Origin: a virus
Reading direction: 5' to 3' (one strand)
Virus record (IMG/VR): IMGVR_UViG_3300031776_000001
Coordinates: 1-54,058 of that record
Length of the DNA stretch: 54,058 bases
The first letter of the stretch is position 1. Each line of letters starts with the position of its first letter. The position numbers were made by a program, and so were the translations under genes. The notes under the pieces were generated by a model. The model ran no database searches. It saw only the letters and a program-made list of their open reading frames with translations, and was not told the origin of the DNA. Below, one piece after another: positions 27,432 through 36,003 of this stretch.

Positions 27432-28901
27432 TCAGCTCACCTCCTTGCGCCTCTCCAGGCTCTCGAGGAGCCGGTTGCCGATATCCACCACCATGGCCAG
27501 ATCCGCCGAAGCTCTCTCGACCAGCGCCAGGAAACCTGCCAGTTCCCCTACCAGCTGCTCCCGTTCCTCTTCCAAGGCTTGCTCCTTGGACTCCCGCAGC
27601 CGCTGCAGCTCTTCGCGGAGTTCCAGGAGCTCTGCCCCCACTCGCCCCAGCACCACATGGTAGTCCTCAGCCTTGCCGAGGTCGGGGCGGTGCTCCATCC
27701 TGGCCCTCTCGAAGTACTGCACCGTCACCCCATTCTCGCGGAACTCCTCCGTGATGGGCCACCCGAAGATGGGTAGTCCCCCTCGCTCCTCCCAGAAGCG
27801 CCGGAACCCGCCACCGAGGTGCACTCCAAAGGGGCCGACGCGCACCACCGCCATCTTGTCCTCCGCCGGGGAGCCTCCCGCGCCCACCAGAGCCAGGAAG
27901 CGCTCCCAGGGGAAGTAGGGGCCGGGATCAGTGTGGCGGCCAGCGCCGCCACCGAACTGGGGCTGGTTGGGATCCGGCACATCCACATGCCCCGCGATAC
28001 CTGGGATACCCGCCAGGATGGCAGGGCGGTCCACCCGCCGCACCGGCACCCGGTGCCGCTGGCAGATGCGGGCCACCAGGGCTGCTCCCACCCGCAGCGT
28101 CTCCTCCTCGACAGGAGGGTTGCGGCGGGCTGAACCCACCAGCTCCACGTTGACCGAGGCCTGGTTCACCGCAAAGTTCCCCGCCGTCCAGGCAGTGTCC
28201 TCCTCCGAAACCAGCTGCACAATCCGCACCGGCTGGGAGGGATCATCCCGCCCCACCACATAGTGGGCCGAGGCCTGGGCCCGCGGATTGCGCAGCCAGT
28301 TCACCGCACTGGTGAAGCTCCCCTCCGTGGTGTGGATGATGACCCAGAGGACACGGCGCCCACCGCGCCCATAGGTGAAGTTGGACTCCGGTGCGGGTAA
28401 CCTCTCTATCCGCGGCAGCGACATCGTCTCCACCTCCTGGTGTCGCTCCATGAACCGCACCACGGCACCAGTGTACCACACTGGATCATTTCCGTCCTGC
28501 GCAGGGGCCCAGAGGGGGATGATGGACTCGACAGTTACCGCCCCCCGCTGGGCATAGGGATAGCGTGGATCCACCAGCCGGTGCGCCGCATCGCGAAACC
28601 CCTCAGTCCAGGAGGGGTAGCGGATGAAGCGCCCCTTCTCTGTCTCGACTGGGATGCCCACACCGGTGGAGCTGGACCGGGTGTTCCCAGGGTTCTTGGT
28701 GTCGTACTTGGCCACGATGCCTTGGGTGCCGAAACGCGACTCGCACCAGAAGATGGCCAGGAGGAACAAGGGATCCACTCCCCAGGCCACGATGGCATCG
28801 TAGCTGGGCCCCGCCTCCGCGGCGGCAGGTGAACCGTACTGAGCCAGGAGCTCCTGGAAGCGCTCTCGGGATATCCTGGGTGCCACTCCCACGACTCTCA
28901 T
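27432..28901 (-). CDS. Bifunctional endolysin: glucosaminidase/lysozyme-like + amidase_2 + QYFERAR module
   Basis: The 489 residues form four parts. Residues about 35-150 are lysozyme/glucosaminidase-like (LFLLAIFWCESRFG with catalytic candidate E54; KNPGNTRSS). Residues about 180-335 are an N-acetylmuramoyl-L-alanine amidase domain (H190, HVD at 305 and HTDPGPYFPW with H323). Residues 355-425 hold GGLPIFGWPITEEF ... VQYFERARMEHRPDL ... VVLGRVG, a module frequent in Chloroflexota secreted proteins. The end is a coiled coil (425-489). The ATG with GGAGGAGG upstream is used; an upstream extension has Pro/Gly-rich shadow sequence. It should cleave peptidoglycan in lysis together with the holin. 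Confidence 0.88.
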   Translation of the reverse strand: MRVVGVAPRISRERFQELLAQYGSPAAAEAGPSYDAIVAWGVDPLFLLAIFWCESRFGTQGIVAKYDTKNPGNTRSSSTGVGIPVETEKGRFIRYPSWTEGFRDAAHRLVDPRYPYAQRGAVTVESIIPLWAPAQDGNDPVWYTGAVVRFMERHQEVETMSLPRIERLPAPESNFTYGRGGRRVLWVIIHTTEGSFTSAVNWLRNPRAQASAHYVVGRDDPSQPVRIVQLVSEEDTAWTAGNFAVNQASVNVELVGSARRNPPVEEETLRVGAALVARICQRHRVPVRRVDRPAILAGIPGIAGHVDVPDPNQPQFGGGAGRHTDPGPYFPWERFLALVGAGGSPAEDKMAVVRVGPFGVHLGGGFRRFWEERGGLPIFGWPITEEFRENGVTVQYFERARMEHRPDLGKAEDYHVVLGRVGAELLELREELQRLRESKEQALEEEREQLVGELAGFLALVERASADLAMVVDIGNRLLESLERRKEVS

Positions 28902-29107
28902 GAACCGTCCTCCTCCCTGGCCGCGTGGAACCCCTGCGCAGCAGCCCCACCCAGGGGGCGGAGGATGTAGCGGTGTTGTTCCGAGAGGTGCATCCGGCGC
29001 TCCAGCTCCTGCACCTTGCGCCGCACCTGGATGATCTCCTGCCACTGCCGTTCCGGTGTCTCCTTGGGGTGGCCGATGGAGAGGAGGTCACGCAAGATCC
29101 CCTTCAT
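28898..29107 (-). CDS. Small coiled-coil protein of the lysis cassette
   Basis: A 69-residue protein (MKGILRDLLSIGHPKETPER ... VRRKVQELERRMHLSEQHRY) with a charged coiled-coil centre and no membrane span. Its stop overlaps the endolysin start and its start overlaps the stop of the next gene upstream, so three genes are tightly coupled. GGAGAGGAGG precedes the ATG. The role is unknown; perhaps it is a lysis regulator. Confidence 0.66.
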   Translation of the reverse strand: MKGILRDLLSIGHPKETPERQWQEIIQVRRKVQELERRMHLSEQHRYILRPLGGAAAQGFHAAREEDGS

Positions 29108-29331
29108 GACGACCTCCTCTCCAGCCTCTCGATAGCCCTCTCGGCCAAGTTGGTGGTGGAGAGGGCGATCTCACGCCAGGCATCACGCTCTCGCGCCACT
29201 TCACGGTAGTGCCACCCGAAGACCCACCAGCCACGGGCACCGGCGATGAGAATCAGGAGCAGCATGGCCACGGCGCCCAGATCCGAGAGTGCCCCGAGGA
29301 GCTCAGGGTTCAGGATCTCCACTCCCCCCAC
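29104..29331 (-). CDS. Single-span membrane protein with coiled coil (spanin/holin-like)
   Basis: A 75-residue protein with one membrane segment (LGAVAMLLLILIAGARGWWVFGW, about residues 18-40) and a basic/acidic coiled coil (EVARERDAWREIALSTTNLAERAIERLERR). An inner-membrane spanin subunit or accessory holin would look like this. No lipoprotein partner is visible. The start is uncertain: GTG at 29331 lies inside a G-rich stretch, and the GTG at 29322 has better spacing. Confidence 0.6.
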   Translation of the reverse strand: MGGVEILNPELLGALSDLGAVAMLLLILIAGARGWWVFGWHYREVARERDAWREIALSTTNLAERAIERLERRSS

Positions 29332-29349
29332 CCCCTTTCTCGCATCGCC

Positions 29350-31236
29350 TCATCCGATGAACACTATCTGCAACCGGTTGAAGAGCCCAGCTGATGACTC
29401 GGTGGTGCTGGACCTAGCGGTTCCGCACCAGATCACCACGCTGATGGCGTCGTTGGCGGAGCAGGACAGCAGGATCTGCCCCTGAGCCAGGACGAAGTCG
29501 TTGGTGTTGATGTTCTGGTCATAGACGAAGAAGGTGGTGGTGTTCCGCCGCACCCGCAGTGACACTCTCCCACCACCACTGACGCCGTTCAAGAGCACCG
29601 CCACCATGATCAGGTAGAGCCCCGCGAGGCCCACCGTGTAGAGGTGGTTGGTGTTGTCCCAGCTCCCCGGCCCCACCAGGCTCACCGCGTTGGGGAAACT
29701 CACCACCGTCTCGGTGGAGGCAGCGAAGCTCTGCGACGTGGTCTTGCCGCGAAAGAGGAAGGGGCGGTTGCTAGTGGTCACATACCCGGTGACCGCCAGG
29801 TTGCCGCTGATGGTTCCCCCGCTGGTTTGGAGGAAACTGGACGCATGCAGCCCATCCACCAGGTCCGCATTGAGGTTAGTGCAGAGTGTCCCGTTGGAGA
29901 CTGGCACCTGGTTACTGGAGTTTCCGGCATGGTAGTTGTCCAAAAGATCCGCATGCAAGTTGGAGCCCGACCCCTGTGGCGACACCGCCACCGTCACCGT
30001 CTTGGTGCTGGTGTTGGCCGAGAGGCTGATGTTGCTCCCAGCGCTGAACCGGATGGTATCCGTCGGAGCGCTGGCAGCGATGTTGGTGCTGCCCACCTGC
30101 ACCACCGAGTAGGCATCCTGGTTCTGGAGCGTCGAAGCATGGACACCATCCACCAGGTCCGCATTCAGGTTGGTGCAGACCGTGCCGTTGGAGACCGGGA
30201 TCTGGTTGTTGGCGTTACCCGCATGGTAGCTGTCGAGAAGGTCGGCGTGGAGACCTGAGCCTGCACCCTGTGGTGAGACGGCTATCGTCACCTGCTTGGC
30301 CGACGTGTTGGGCGTCAGCGTCACATTGCTCCCCGCCACCAGCCTGAGGGTGTCCCCCGGATCCGTGGCCGCCACGTTGGTGCTCCCGACCTGCACCACC
30401 CCGTAGCTATTGACACTGCCCCCACCACCCGTGGCGGCGATGGTGACCCGTTTGTTGCTGGTGTCCGGCGTCAGCGTCACATTGGAGCCTGCCACCAGCT
30501 CCACCGTATCCGTCTTGGTGGTGGCCGCGATGATGGTGGTGCCCACCTTCACATTGGAGAAGGCAGGCTGGTTGACCTCCGCACCCGCCTGGATCCCATC
30601 CAGCTTGCTCTTGTCGGCGCTACTCATGAAACCTGCGCTGGTTGACGTGGCGTTGGGATGGGTGTGCGAGGCCGCGGCAAAGGCGCTGGCGTGAGCACCA
30701 TCGACGGTGTCGGCATCCAGCCCAGATCCGGCCCCTTGGGGCGACACCCCCAGCGTCACCCGCTTGTTGCCGACATCCGGTGTCAGTGCCAGGTTGCTCC
30801 CCGCCACCAGGGTGAGGGTATCGGTCTTGCTGGTGGCCAGGATCCCGGTGGATCCGACACGGACCTCGGAGAAGGCAGGCTGGTTGACCTCGGCCCCGGC
30901 CTGGATCCCATCCAGCTTGCTCTTGTCATCCGGGCTCATGAACCCCGCGGCACTCGAGGTGGCATTGGGGTGACTGTGGGCCGCTGCCGCAAAGGCGCTG
31001 GCATGGTTCCCATCGAGGAGGTCGGCGTCCAGCCCAGAACCCTCTCCCTGCGGTGTGATATCCCCCGGGGCATGGGTGTGCGCGGGGATGGCCACCTGAC
31101 GGGCTACCCAGCGCCCCTTGGTCGCGTCCCAGAGCAAGAGTGCCCCATCGGTGGGGGTGCCAGAGATCTCGACATCCAAGAGCTGGCGCAGGCGGGTGCC
31201 GCGAGGGATCACTCGTTGAAATGTCTCCTCGGCCAT
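29350..31236 (-). CDS. Tail fibre with repeats and C1q-like head
   Basis: A 628-residue fibre. The N-terminal 60 residues (RGTRLRQLLDVEISGTPTDG) probably attach to the tail. Then come repeated shaft units AGFMSxxDKSKLDGIQAGAEVNQPAFSxVxVG, alternating with GSGLDADxLDGxHAS and AGSNVTLTPxTSxKxVTIA strands. The last 140 residues (RPFLFRGKTTSQSFAASTE ... YTVGLAGLYLIMVAVLLNG ... LQIVFIG) resemble a C1q/TNF-like trimeric head for receptor binding. The shaft type is shared with the 31847-33589 fibre, so the two are paralogues. GGTGAGGAGG precedes the ATG. Confidence 0.85.
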   Translation of the reverse strand: MAEETFQRVIPRGTRLRQLLDVEISGTPTDGALLLWDATKGRWVARQVAIPAHTHAPGDITPQGEGSGLDADLLDGNHASAFAAAAHSHPNATSSAAGFMSPDDKSKLDGIQAGAEVNQPAFSEVRVGSTGILATSKTDTLTLVAGSNLALTPDVGNKRVTLGVSPQGAGSGLDADTVDGAHASAFAAASHTHPNATSTSAGFMSSADKSKLDGIQAGAEVNQPAFSNVKVGTTIIAATTKTDTVELVAGSNVTLTPDTSNKRVTIAATGGGGSVNSYGVVQVGSTNVAATDPGDTLRLVAGSNVTLTPNTSAKQVTIAVSPQGAGSGLHADLLDSYHAGNANNQIPVSNGTVCTNLNADLVDGVHASTLQNQDAYSVVQVGSTNIAASAPTDTIRFSAGSNISLSANTSTKTVTVAVSPQGSGSNLHADLLDNYHAGNSSNQVPVSNGTLCTNLNADLVDGLHASSFLQTSGGTISGNLAVTGYVTTSNRPFLFRGKTTSQSFAASTETVVSFPNAVSLVGPGSWDNTNHLYTVGLAGLYLIMVAVLLNGVSGGGRVSLRVRRNTTTFFVYDQNINTNDFVLAQGQILLSCSANDAISVVIWCGTARSSTTESSAGLFNRLQIVFIG

Positions 31237-31255
31237 GGCTCCTCCTCACCCGCTC

Positions 31256-31837
31256 TCAGTGCATCACCCACTGTGACCCGTTCCAGCGCTTGACCGGGAG
31301 CCAGACCCAACGGGTGCCGTCCCAGCGCTTGACGGGATGCTTGACCCATGAGGTGCCGTTCCAGCGCTTCACACCCGTACCGCGGTTGTAGACCAGGTAG
31401 GCACCGATCCGCCCCGAGTGGGCAGTGCCACCCGTGGCAGTACTGATGCCACCAGTGGACGTCTTGTGGTAGTGGGTGCCCCCGCTCCCGTAGCTCCAGA
31501 CCGCCTGGCCACTGGGGTTGCGCCACCAGCCGACATAGTACTCCCAGCCGTACTGGGTGACCATGGGCTCGAAGGTGACCTCGGTCCAGGACTGGCCTCC
31601 TGTATTGTTGCCACCCGTCGGGAAGGTCACTGAAACGGAGCGCAACAGGTTCCCCTGGTAATCCCAGACGCAGACGTAGCCGGTGACAGGTCCACCACGT
31701 CCACCGACATAGACACCCGCGCCAGTGATGATACCCCCCTCAGGCATCACGATCTTCTCGGACCAGATCTGGTTCTCGTAGTTGACGCCAGTCCACTCCC
31801 AGGATGACCAGGGCCCAGTGTAACCGACCTGCGGCAT
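31256..31837 (-). CDS. Small fibre/tip protein with three C-terminal 13-residue repeats
   Basis: The 193 residues form a beta-rich domain (about 1-150: WTGVNYENQIWSEKIVMPEGG ... GYVCVWDYQGNLLRSVSVTF ... YYVGWWRNPSGQAVW), like a jelly-roll carbohydrate-binding module. Three tandem repeats follow: VKRWNGTSWVKHP (156-168), VKRWDGTRWVWLP (169-181) and VKRWNGSQWVMH (182-193). Such short WNG-type repeats occur in phage fibre and bacterial surface proteins. It lies between two fibre genes, so a receptor-binding or fibre-tip role is likely. Confidence 0.75.
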   Translation of the reverse strand: MPQVGYTGPWSSWEWTGVNYENQIWSEKIVMPEGGIITGAGVYVGGRGGPVTGYVCVWDYQGNLLRSVSVTFPTGGNNTGGQSWTEVTFEPMVTQYGWEYYVGWWRNPSGQAVWSYGSGGTHYHKTSTGGISTATGGTAHSGRIGAYLVYNRGTGVKRWNGTSWVKHPVKRWDGTRWVWLPVKRWNGSQWVMH

Positions 31838-31846
31838 GTTCCCCTC

Positions 31847-33589
31847 CTAGGACAGCACGGTGCTGGTGTCGATCCAGATGTCACCAGTGCGGGCATCCGA
31901 GGGCGCGGAGCTCTGGACATAGATCCGGCCACCTTGCAGGTTGTTGGCACTGCGGTAGACCACCAGATCATCGCCGCTCCCACTGGAGCCGATGCGGGCC
32001 ACGAGGCGCCCTCCACCTGAGACCACCCAGATCCGCCCCATCTCGTTGCCGGATCCATCTACGAAGATGATGGCTCCTGGCGCGTTGGAGGTGCTGCCAC
32101 CAGCCCGGAGGTGCAAGTTCTTGCTGGAGCCGATGATGAGATCCCCGCTCATCGTCCCACCACTGGTCTCGAGGTAGTTGGGGTGGGTGTGCGAGGCGGG
32201 AGCGAAGCTGGTGGCATGGTAGCCGTCCACCATGTCGGCATTCAGGTTGTTGCAGAGGGTGCCGTTGGACACCGCTACCTGGTTACTGGAGTTCCCAGCC
32301 CGGTACCCATTGACCATCTCAGCATTGAGCCCCGTTGCGCTGAGGGCGATGGTCACCGTCTTGGTAGTGGCATTGGCCGAGAGGCTGATGTTGCTCCCCG
32401 CTGACAGTGCCAGCGTATCCGTCTTGCTGGAGGCCGCTATCGTCGTGGAGCCCACCGCCACGTTGGAGAAGGCATTCTGGTTCACCTCGGCACCCGACTG
32501 GATCCCGTCGAGCTTGCTCTTGTCGGAGCTGGACATGAATCCCGCCGCACTCGAGGTGGCGTTGGGGTGGGTGTGCGTCGCCAGGGCAAAGGCACTGGCA
32601 TGCTGCCCATCCAAGAGGTCGGCGTCCAGACCAGAACCGGCTCCTTGGTTCAGGGCCAGCGTCACCGTCTTGGTCGTGTTGTTGGGCGTCAGGGTGAGCT
32701 GCGTCGTGTTGCTGGCCAGCGTCAACCGGTCATTCCCAGTGGTGGCTTCCACATCGGTGGTGCCGACGCGAACCTTACCGTAGTTGATGAGACCAGACGA
32801 GGAGGACAGGGCATCCAGGCGGCTCTTGTCGGTAGCGCTCATGAACCCGGCACTGGTGGTGGTGGCTACCGGGTGCGTATGATCAGCTGCCGCCGCACCG
32901 ATGGCCGCAGGTGTCAAGGCATCAGGTCCCCCCGCCGCATGGCGGCTGGCATGGTTGGCCAGCGCCGACAAGGTGATGGGAACCGTATCGGACCAGTTGG
33001 TGGTGCCCAGGATCTCGCGGATCCGCTTGACCAGCCAGGAGAGGATCTGCGTCAAGCTCCCCGTGTTGGCGTAACTCGTGGAGGTTCCCTGGTCCACGGT
33101 GCGGTTGCCGATTTTGGCATCCGTCACCGCCCCATCGGCAATCTTGGCAGAGCCGACAGCACCATCAGCGATGGCCGCAGCGTTGACGGCGCCATTGGCC
33201 AGCTTGGTGCTGGTCACCGCGCCACCCGCCAGCTTCACCGTCGTCACCCCACCATCGGCCAGCTTGGCAGTGGTGACTGAGCCATCAGCCAGCGGCGAGG
33301 CTCCACCCGGGCCGAAGAGTGCCAGCACCTGGAAACGGATCCCACTCTTGATCCAGCGCACCGTGTTGGTCGCCGGATCCAGAAGCTCTATGTCATAGCG
33401 CCCAGTGGGAGAGGCCAGCGTCTCGGTGTTGACGGACAACTCCCAGTAGCCAGTGCCCGAGGCACTGGAGGTCTCCACGAAACTGGAGCCCAGCGTCCCA
33501 TCAGTGTTCACCGGATAGGCCCGGACACGCACCCCTCCCAGAGGTGCCCCCTCGCGGAAGGCATAGCCACTGAAGACCAGAACCGCCAT
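31847..33589 (-). CDS. Tail fibre with collagen-like and DKSKLDGI-type repeats
   Basis: A 580-residue fibre. Residues 1-90 (MAVLVFSGYAFREGAPLGG ... YPVNTDGTLG ... YWELSVNTETLASPTGRYDIELLDP) look like an Ig/carboxypeptidase-regulatory-type domain for tail attachment. A run of ADGSVTTAKLADGGVTTVKLA pentads-of-strands (about 95-160) gives a beta-helical shaft. The later region repeats TSAGFMSxxDKSxLD and GSGLDADLLDGQHASAF, as in the neighbouring fibre. The C-terminal 100 residues (NLHLRAGGSTSNAPGAIIFV ... IWIDTSTVLS) form a distinct tip. Confidence 0.83.
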   Translation of the reverse strand: MAVLVFSGYAFREGAPLGGVRVRAYPVNTDGTLGSSFVETSSASGTGYWELSVNTETLASPTGRYDIELLDPATNTVRWIKSGIRFQVLALFGPGGASPLADGSVTTAKLADGGVTTVKLAGGAVTSTKLANGAVNAAAIADGAVGSAKIADGAVTDAKIGNRTVDQGTSTSYANTGSLTQILSWLVKRIREILGTTNWSDTVPITLSALANHASRHAAGGPDALTPAAIGAAAADHTHPVATTTSAGFMSATDKSRLDALSSSSGLINYGKVRVGTTDVEATTGNDRLTLASNTTQLTLTPNNTTKTVTLALNQGAGSGLDADLLDGQHASAFALATHTHPNATSSAAGFMSSSDKSKLDGIQSGAEVNQNAFSNVAVGSTTIAASSKTDTLALSAGSNISLSANATTKTVTIALSATGLNAEMVNGYRAGNSSNQVAVSNGTLCNNLNADMVDGYHATSFAPASHTHPNYLETSGGTMSGDLIIGSSKNLHLRAGGSTSNAPGAIIFVDGSGNEMGRIWVVSGGGRLVARIGSSGSGDDLVVYRSANNLQGGRIYVQSSAPSDARTGDIWIDTSTVLS

Positions 33590-33613
33590 CGTCGCCCCTC
33601 CCCAGAACTGCCA

Positions 33614-34156
33614 TCACACTGCGCGCCGCAACTTGGAGTGATCCCGCCCTTCCAGCGCTTCTCTCACATAGTAGAGTGGATCGCGGATGGCATCGTCCTC
33701 GTCGATGAAGATGATCTGGATCCCCCGCTCCGCAAAGTAGAGGAGCCGGAAGAGATCCCGCTCCTGCCGCTCTGATCCCAGCACATAGTGCCAGTACAGT
33801 CCACTCACCTCGATGCCGATACCCAGGTCCGGCAAGAGGAAGTCCACCTGTGAGTAGAAGCCACGCCCTACCCCTGGGAGCTGCACATGGACGAAGAAGT
33901 CCTCCTCCGGCTGGTATCCCAGCTGCACCAGCGCCCAGTAGACTGCCCACTCAGGCTTGGTGCCACCCGGGTAGCGCTGGCGCCACCAGAGTGGCGGCTC
34001 TCCCGCTGGCTCCTGGACACGGAAGCTCTCCAGTCCACGCAGGCCGCGGGGGATCAGGGTGACGTCGCTCCTGCCGAAGCCACGCGGCTCCCGTGGTATC
34101 CCAGGGAGACGCGGGATCTTGCCGCGCCGGGGGAGCTTGGTTGAGATCTTCACCAT
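33614..34156 (-). CDS. Vsr/DUF559-like nuclease-fold protein
   Basis: The 180 residues include PEWAVYWALVQLGYQPEEDFFVHV ... YSQVDFLLPDLGIGIEVSGLYWHYVLGSERQERDLFRLLYFAERGIQIIFIDEDD (about residues 68-165). This is the Vsr/DUF559-type PD-(D/E)XK core: Glu helix, D-F-L-L-P-D, I-E-V-x-G and the R-D-x-x-R-x-x helix. The usual catalytic Lys after I-E-V is Ser here, as in some Vsr-like members. Its location among tail genes suggests a virion or morphogenesis role, not DNA repair. A weak ribosome site and overlap with the upstream stop suggest coupling. Confidence 0.7.
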   Translation of the reverse strand: MVKISTKLPRRGKIPRLPGIPREPRGFGRSDVTLIPRGLRGLESFRVQEPAGEPPLWWRQRYPGGTKPEWAVYWALVQLGYQPEEDFFVHVQLPGVGRGFYSQVDFLLPDLGIGIEVSGLYWHYVLGSERQERDLFRLLYFAERGIQIIFIDEDDAIRDPLYYVREALEGRDHSKLRRAV

Positions 34157-34158
34157 GG

Positions 34159-35985
34159 TCAGGACTCCAGCTCGATGAGAGACACCACATAGCGCCCCTC
34201 GCGCCGCGGCCCCTGCACCTCGCTGGCCACGAGTTCCGTGATGAACACCCGCTTCTCGATGACCTCCCCCTCGTCATGGTAGCGGAAGGTTCCCGCCACT
34301 CGCGAGGTGGCAGCTGCCTCGAGGCGCCGGATCAGCTCATGGGCAGGCACTCCCACTGTCTCCCGGCAGAAGGGATCCGTCAGCTGGAGCGAGACCTCCC
34401 ACCCCCAGAGCAGGCGCGGTACCCGCAGATAGGTCAAGATGCAGGTCCGGAGCAGCGGTGCCACCATGGGATCCGTACCGCGGCGCATGGCGATGAGCAT
34501 GCGACAGGCGCGAAAGTGGTGCCCCTGGAGCCCTCCTATCCGGAACCGGTGCTTCCCAGTGGTGGTCACCGTACCCACATACTCCCAGTCGTCGCGATAG
34601 TCCCAGCCCACGTAGATGGCGACCTCGCACCCCTCTGGCACCACTGCATCGACATCGACACCGAGAGCCAGCTTGTCCAGCTCCGACCAGCCCATGTCCC
34701 ACCAGGAGGTGATCAAGGCGCCCTCCTCAGCGTAGCGTTGCGTGGGATTCTGGAGCGGGTTGTGAAGCCCCACCGGGAGGTCCACTGACCAGACACCCTG
34801 GGAGTCGGAGCCCCAGAGGCGATAGGTTCCATCCCCAGTGAGCGCGGCCACATCGCCCATCTCGGTGATACTGGTGCGTTGCGTCAAGAGATGGAAGGCG
34901 ATACCAGGGCTCATGAGCACCGCTCCCGTCACCGAGACACCAGGGAAGAGTGGGGTGTCGATGGGGAGCCCCGTCTCCATGACGGGTGCACTACTGGTCC
35001 GCTGCGCCACCGCGATGACGGCGAACCACAAACCATGCCCCGCCACCACTTGCTGCACCCTCCCAGACAGGTGCGCCGGGAGACCATCGTCTCTATCGGG
35101 GCCCACCACGGTGACGGCATTGGTGTTGTACTTGTAAATCGACAGCCCCACCGGTACATAGAGCTCACCACGCCAGACGGCAGCCCGCCCCACCTGATCC
35201 GTCTCGGGATAGAGGAGACCAGTGGGATAGAAGCGCTGGGCCGCAAAGTCATAGGCATAGAGACCATCGCGGGCCACGGCATGGAGCACCAGCTCACCCG
35301 CGGCATCGAAGTAGGGAATCAGCTGCCGCGCATAACCTGGGGGAGCCGGGAACCGTCCTGCCTCGTTCCACGAGGATCCATCCGTCGGATCCAGTGTCCA
35401 CCGCATCCGGTTCTGCAGATCCAGCCGGAACAGCTTGTCATCCCAGACGCCGAGTGCAAACCCACTGGCTCCCGTTACCGTGGTCCAGCTCCCCAGATCC
35501 GTATCGTAGATGGCCAGCCCCGTCGTGGTGAGGATGATGATCCTGCCGTCATAGATGGCGACATCGCTGAAGGCACCCGAGACCGCCCCCAGATTGCTCC
35601 AGGACTGGGTGTCCTCGTCCCAGCGGTACAGCGTCTCCGAAGCCACTGCATAGATCCGGTCCGCGAAACTGAAGAACCGTTGCACCACTGGCAACTCGCC
35701 GCGGCTCTCCACCAGGGGCGCCAGGGTGAGATAGCGATAGCGCCCATCCAGGCTCCCGAACCAGTAGCGGTCCAGGTGCCGCGTCGGATCTGCAAACAGC
35801 ACCCCGAGACCACCAGTGAAGTCGCTGACTACCCACTCCGATTCCACCACATGGTCACTGCGCCGGTAGTCTCCCGTCACCACCTTCTGGGGGAAGGGGG
35901 TGATGCCACGGCGCACCAGAGGACGTTGCGCCAGTGGGTAATGGACGCCGTAGAGGGAGATCACACCCTCGCGGGTTTGGTTCAT
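34159..35985 (-). CDS. Beta-propeller-like tail protein
   Basis: A 608-residue protein. The centre (about 80-390) has repeated blade-like segments (FADRIYAVASETLYRWDED, YDGRIIILTTTGLAIYDTD, WDDKLFRLDLQNRMRWTLD, WRGELYVPVGLSIYKYN), consistent with a beta-propeller. The C-terminal 200 residues (WWDMGWSELDKLALGVDVDA ... WEYVGTVTTTGKHRFRIGG) are beta-sandwich like. Size, propeller plan and location next to the fibres fit a tail hub or nozzle protein in short-tailed phages. The ribosome site is GGAGGGAGC. Confidence 0.72.
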   Translation of the reverse strand: MNQTREGVISLYGVHYPLAQRPLVRRGITPFPQKVVTGDYRRSDHVVESEWVVSDFTGGLGVLFADPTRHLDRYWFGSLDGRYRYLTLAPLVESRGELPVVQRFFSFADRIYAVASETLYRWDEDTQSWSNLGAVSGAFSDVAIYDGRIIILTTTGLAIYDTDLGSWTTVTGASGFALGVWDDKLFRLDLQNRMRWTLDPTDGSSWNEAGRFPAPPGYARQLIPYFDAAGELVLHAVARDGLYAYDFAAQRFYPTGLLYPETDQVGRAAVWRGELYVPVGLSIYKYNTNAVTVVGPDRDDGLPAHLSGRVQQVVAGHGLWFAVIAVAQRTSSAPVMETGLPIDTPLFPGVSVTGAVLMSPGIAFHLLTQRTSITEMGDVAALTGDGTYRLWGSDSQGVWSVDLPVGLHNPLQNPTQRYAEEGALITSWWDMGWSELDKLALGVDVDAVVPEGCEVAIYVGWDYRDDWEYVGTVTTTGKHRFRIGGLQGHHFRACRMLIAMRRGTDPMVAPLLRTCILTYLRVPRLLWGWEVSLQLTDPFCRETVGVPAHELIRRLEAAATSRVAGTFRYHDEGEVIEKRVFITELVASEVQGPRREGRYVVSLIELES

Positions 35986-36003
35986 CGCTCCCTCCTCTCC
36001 TGC

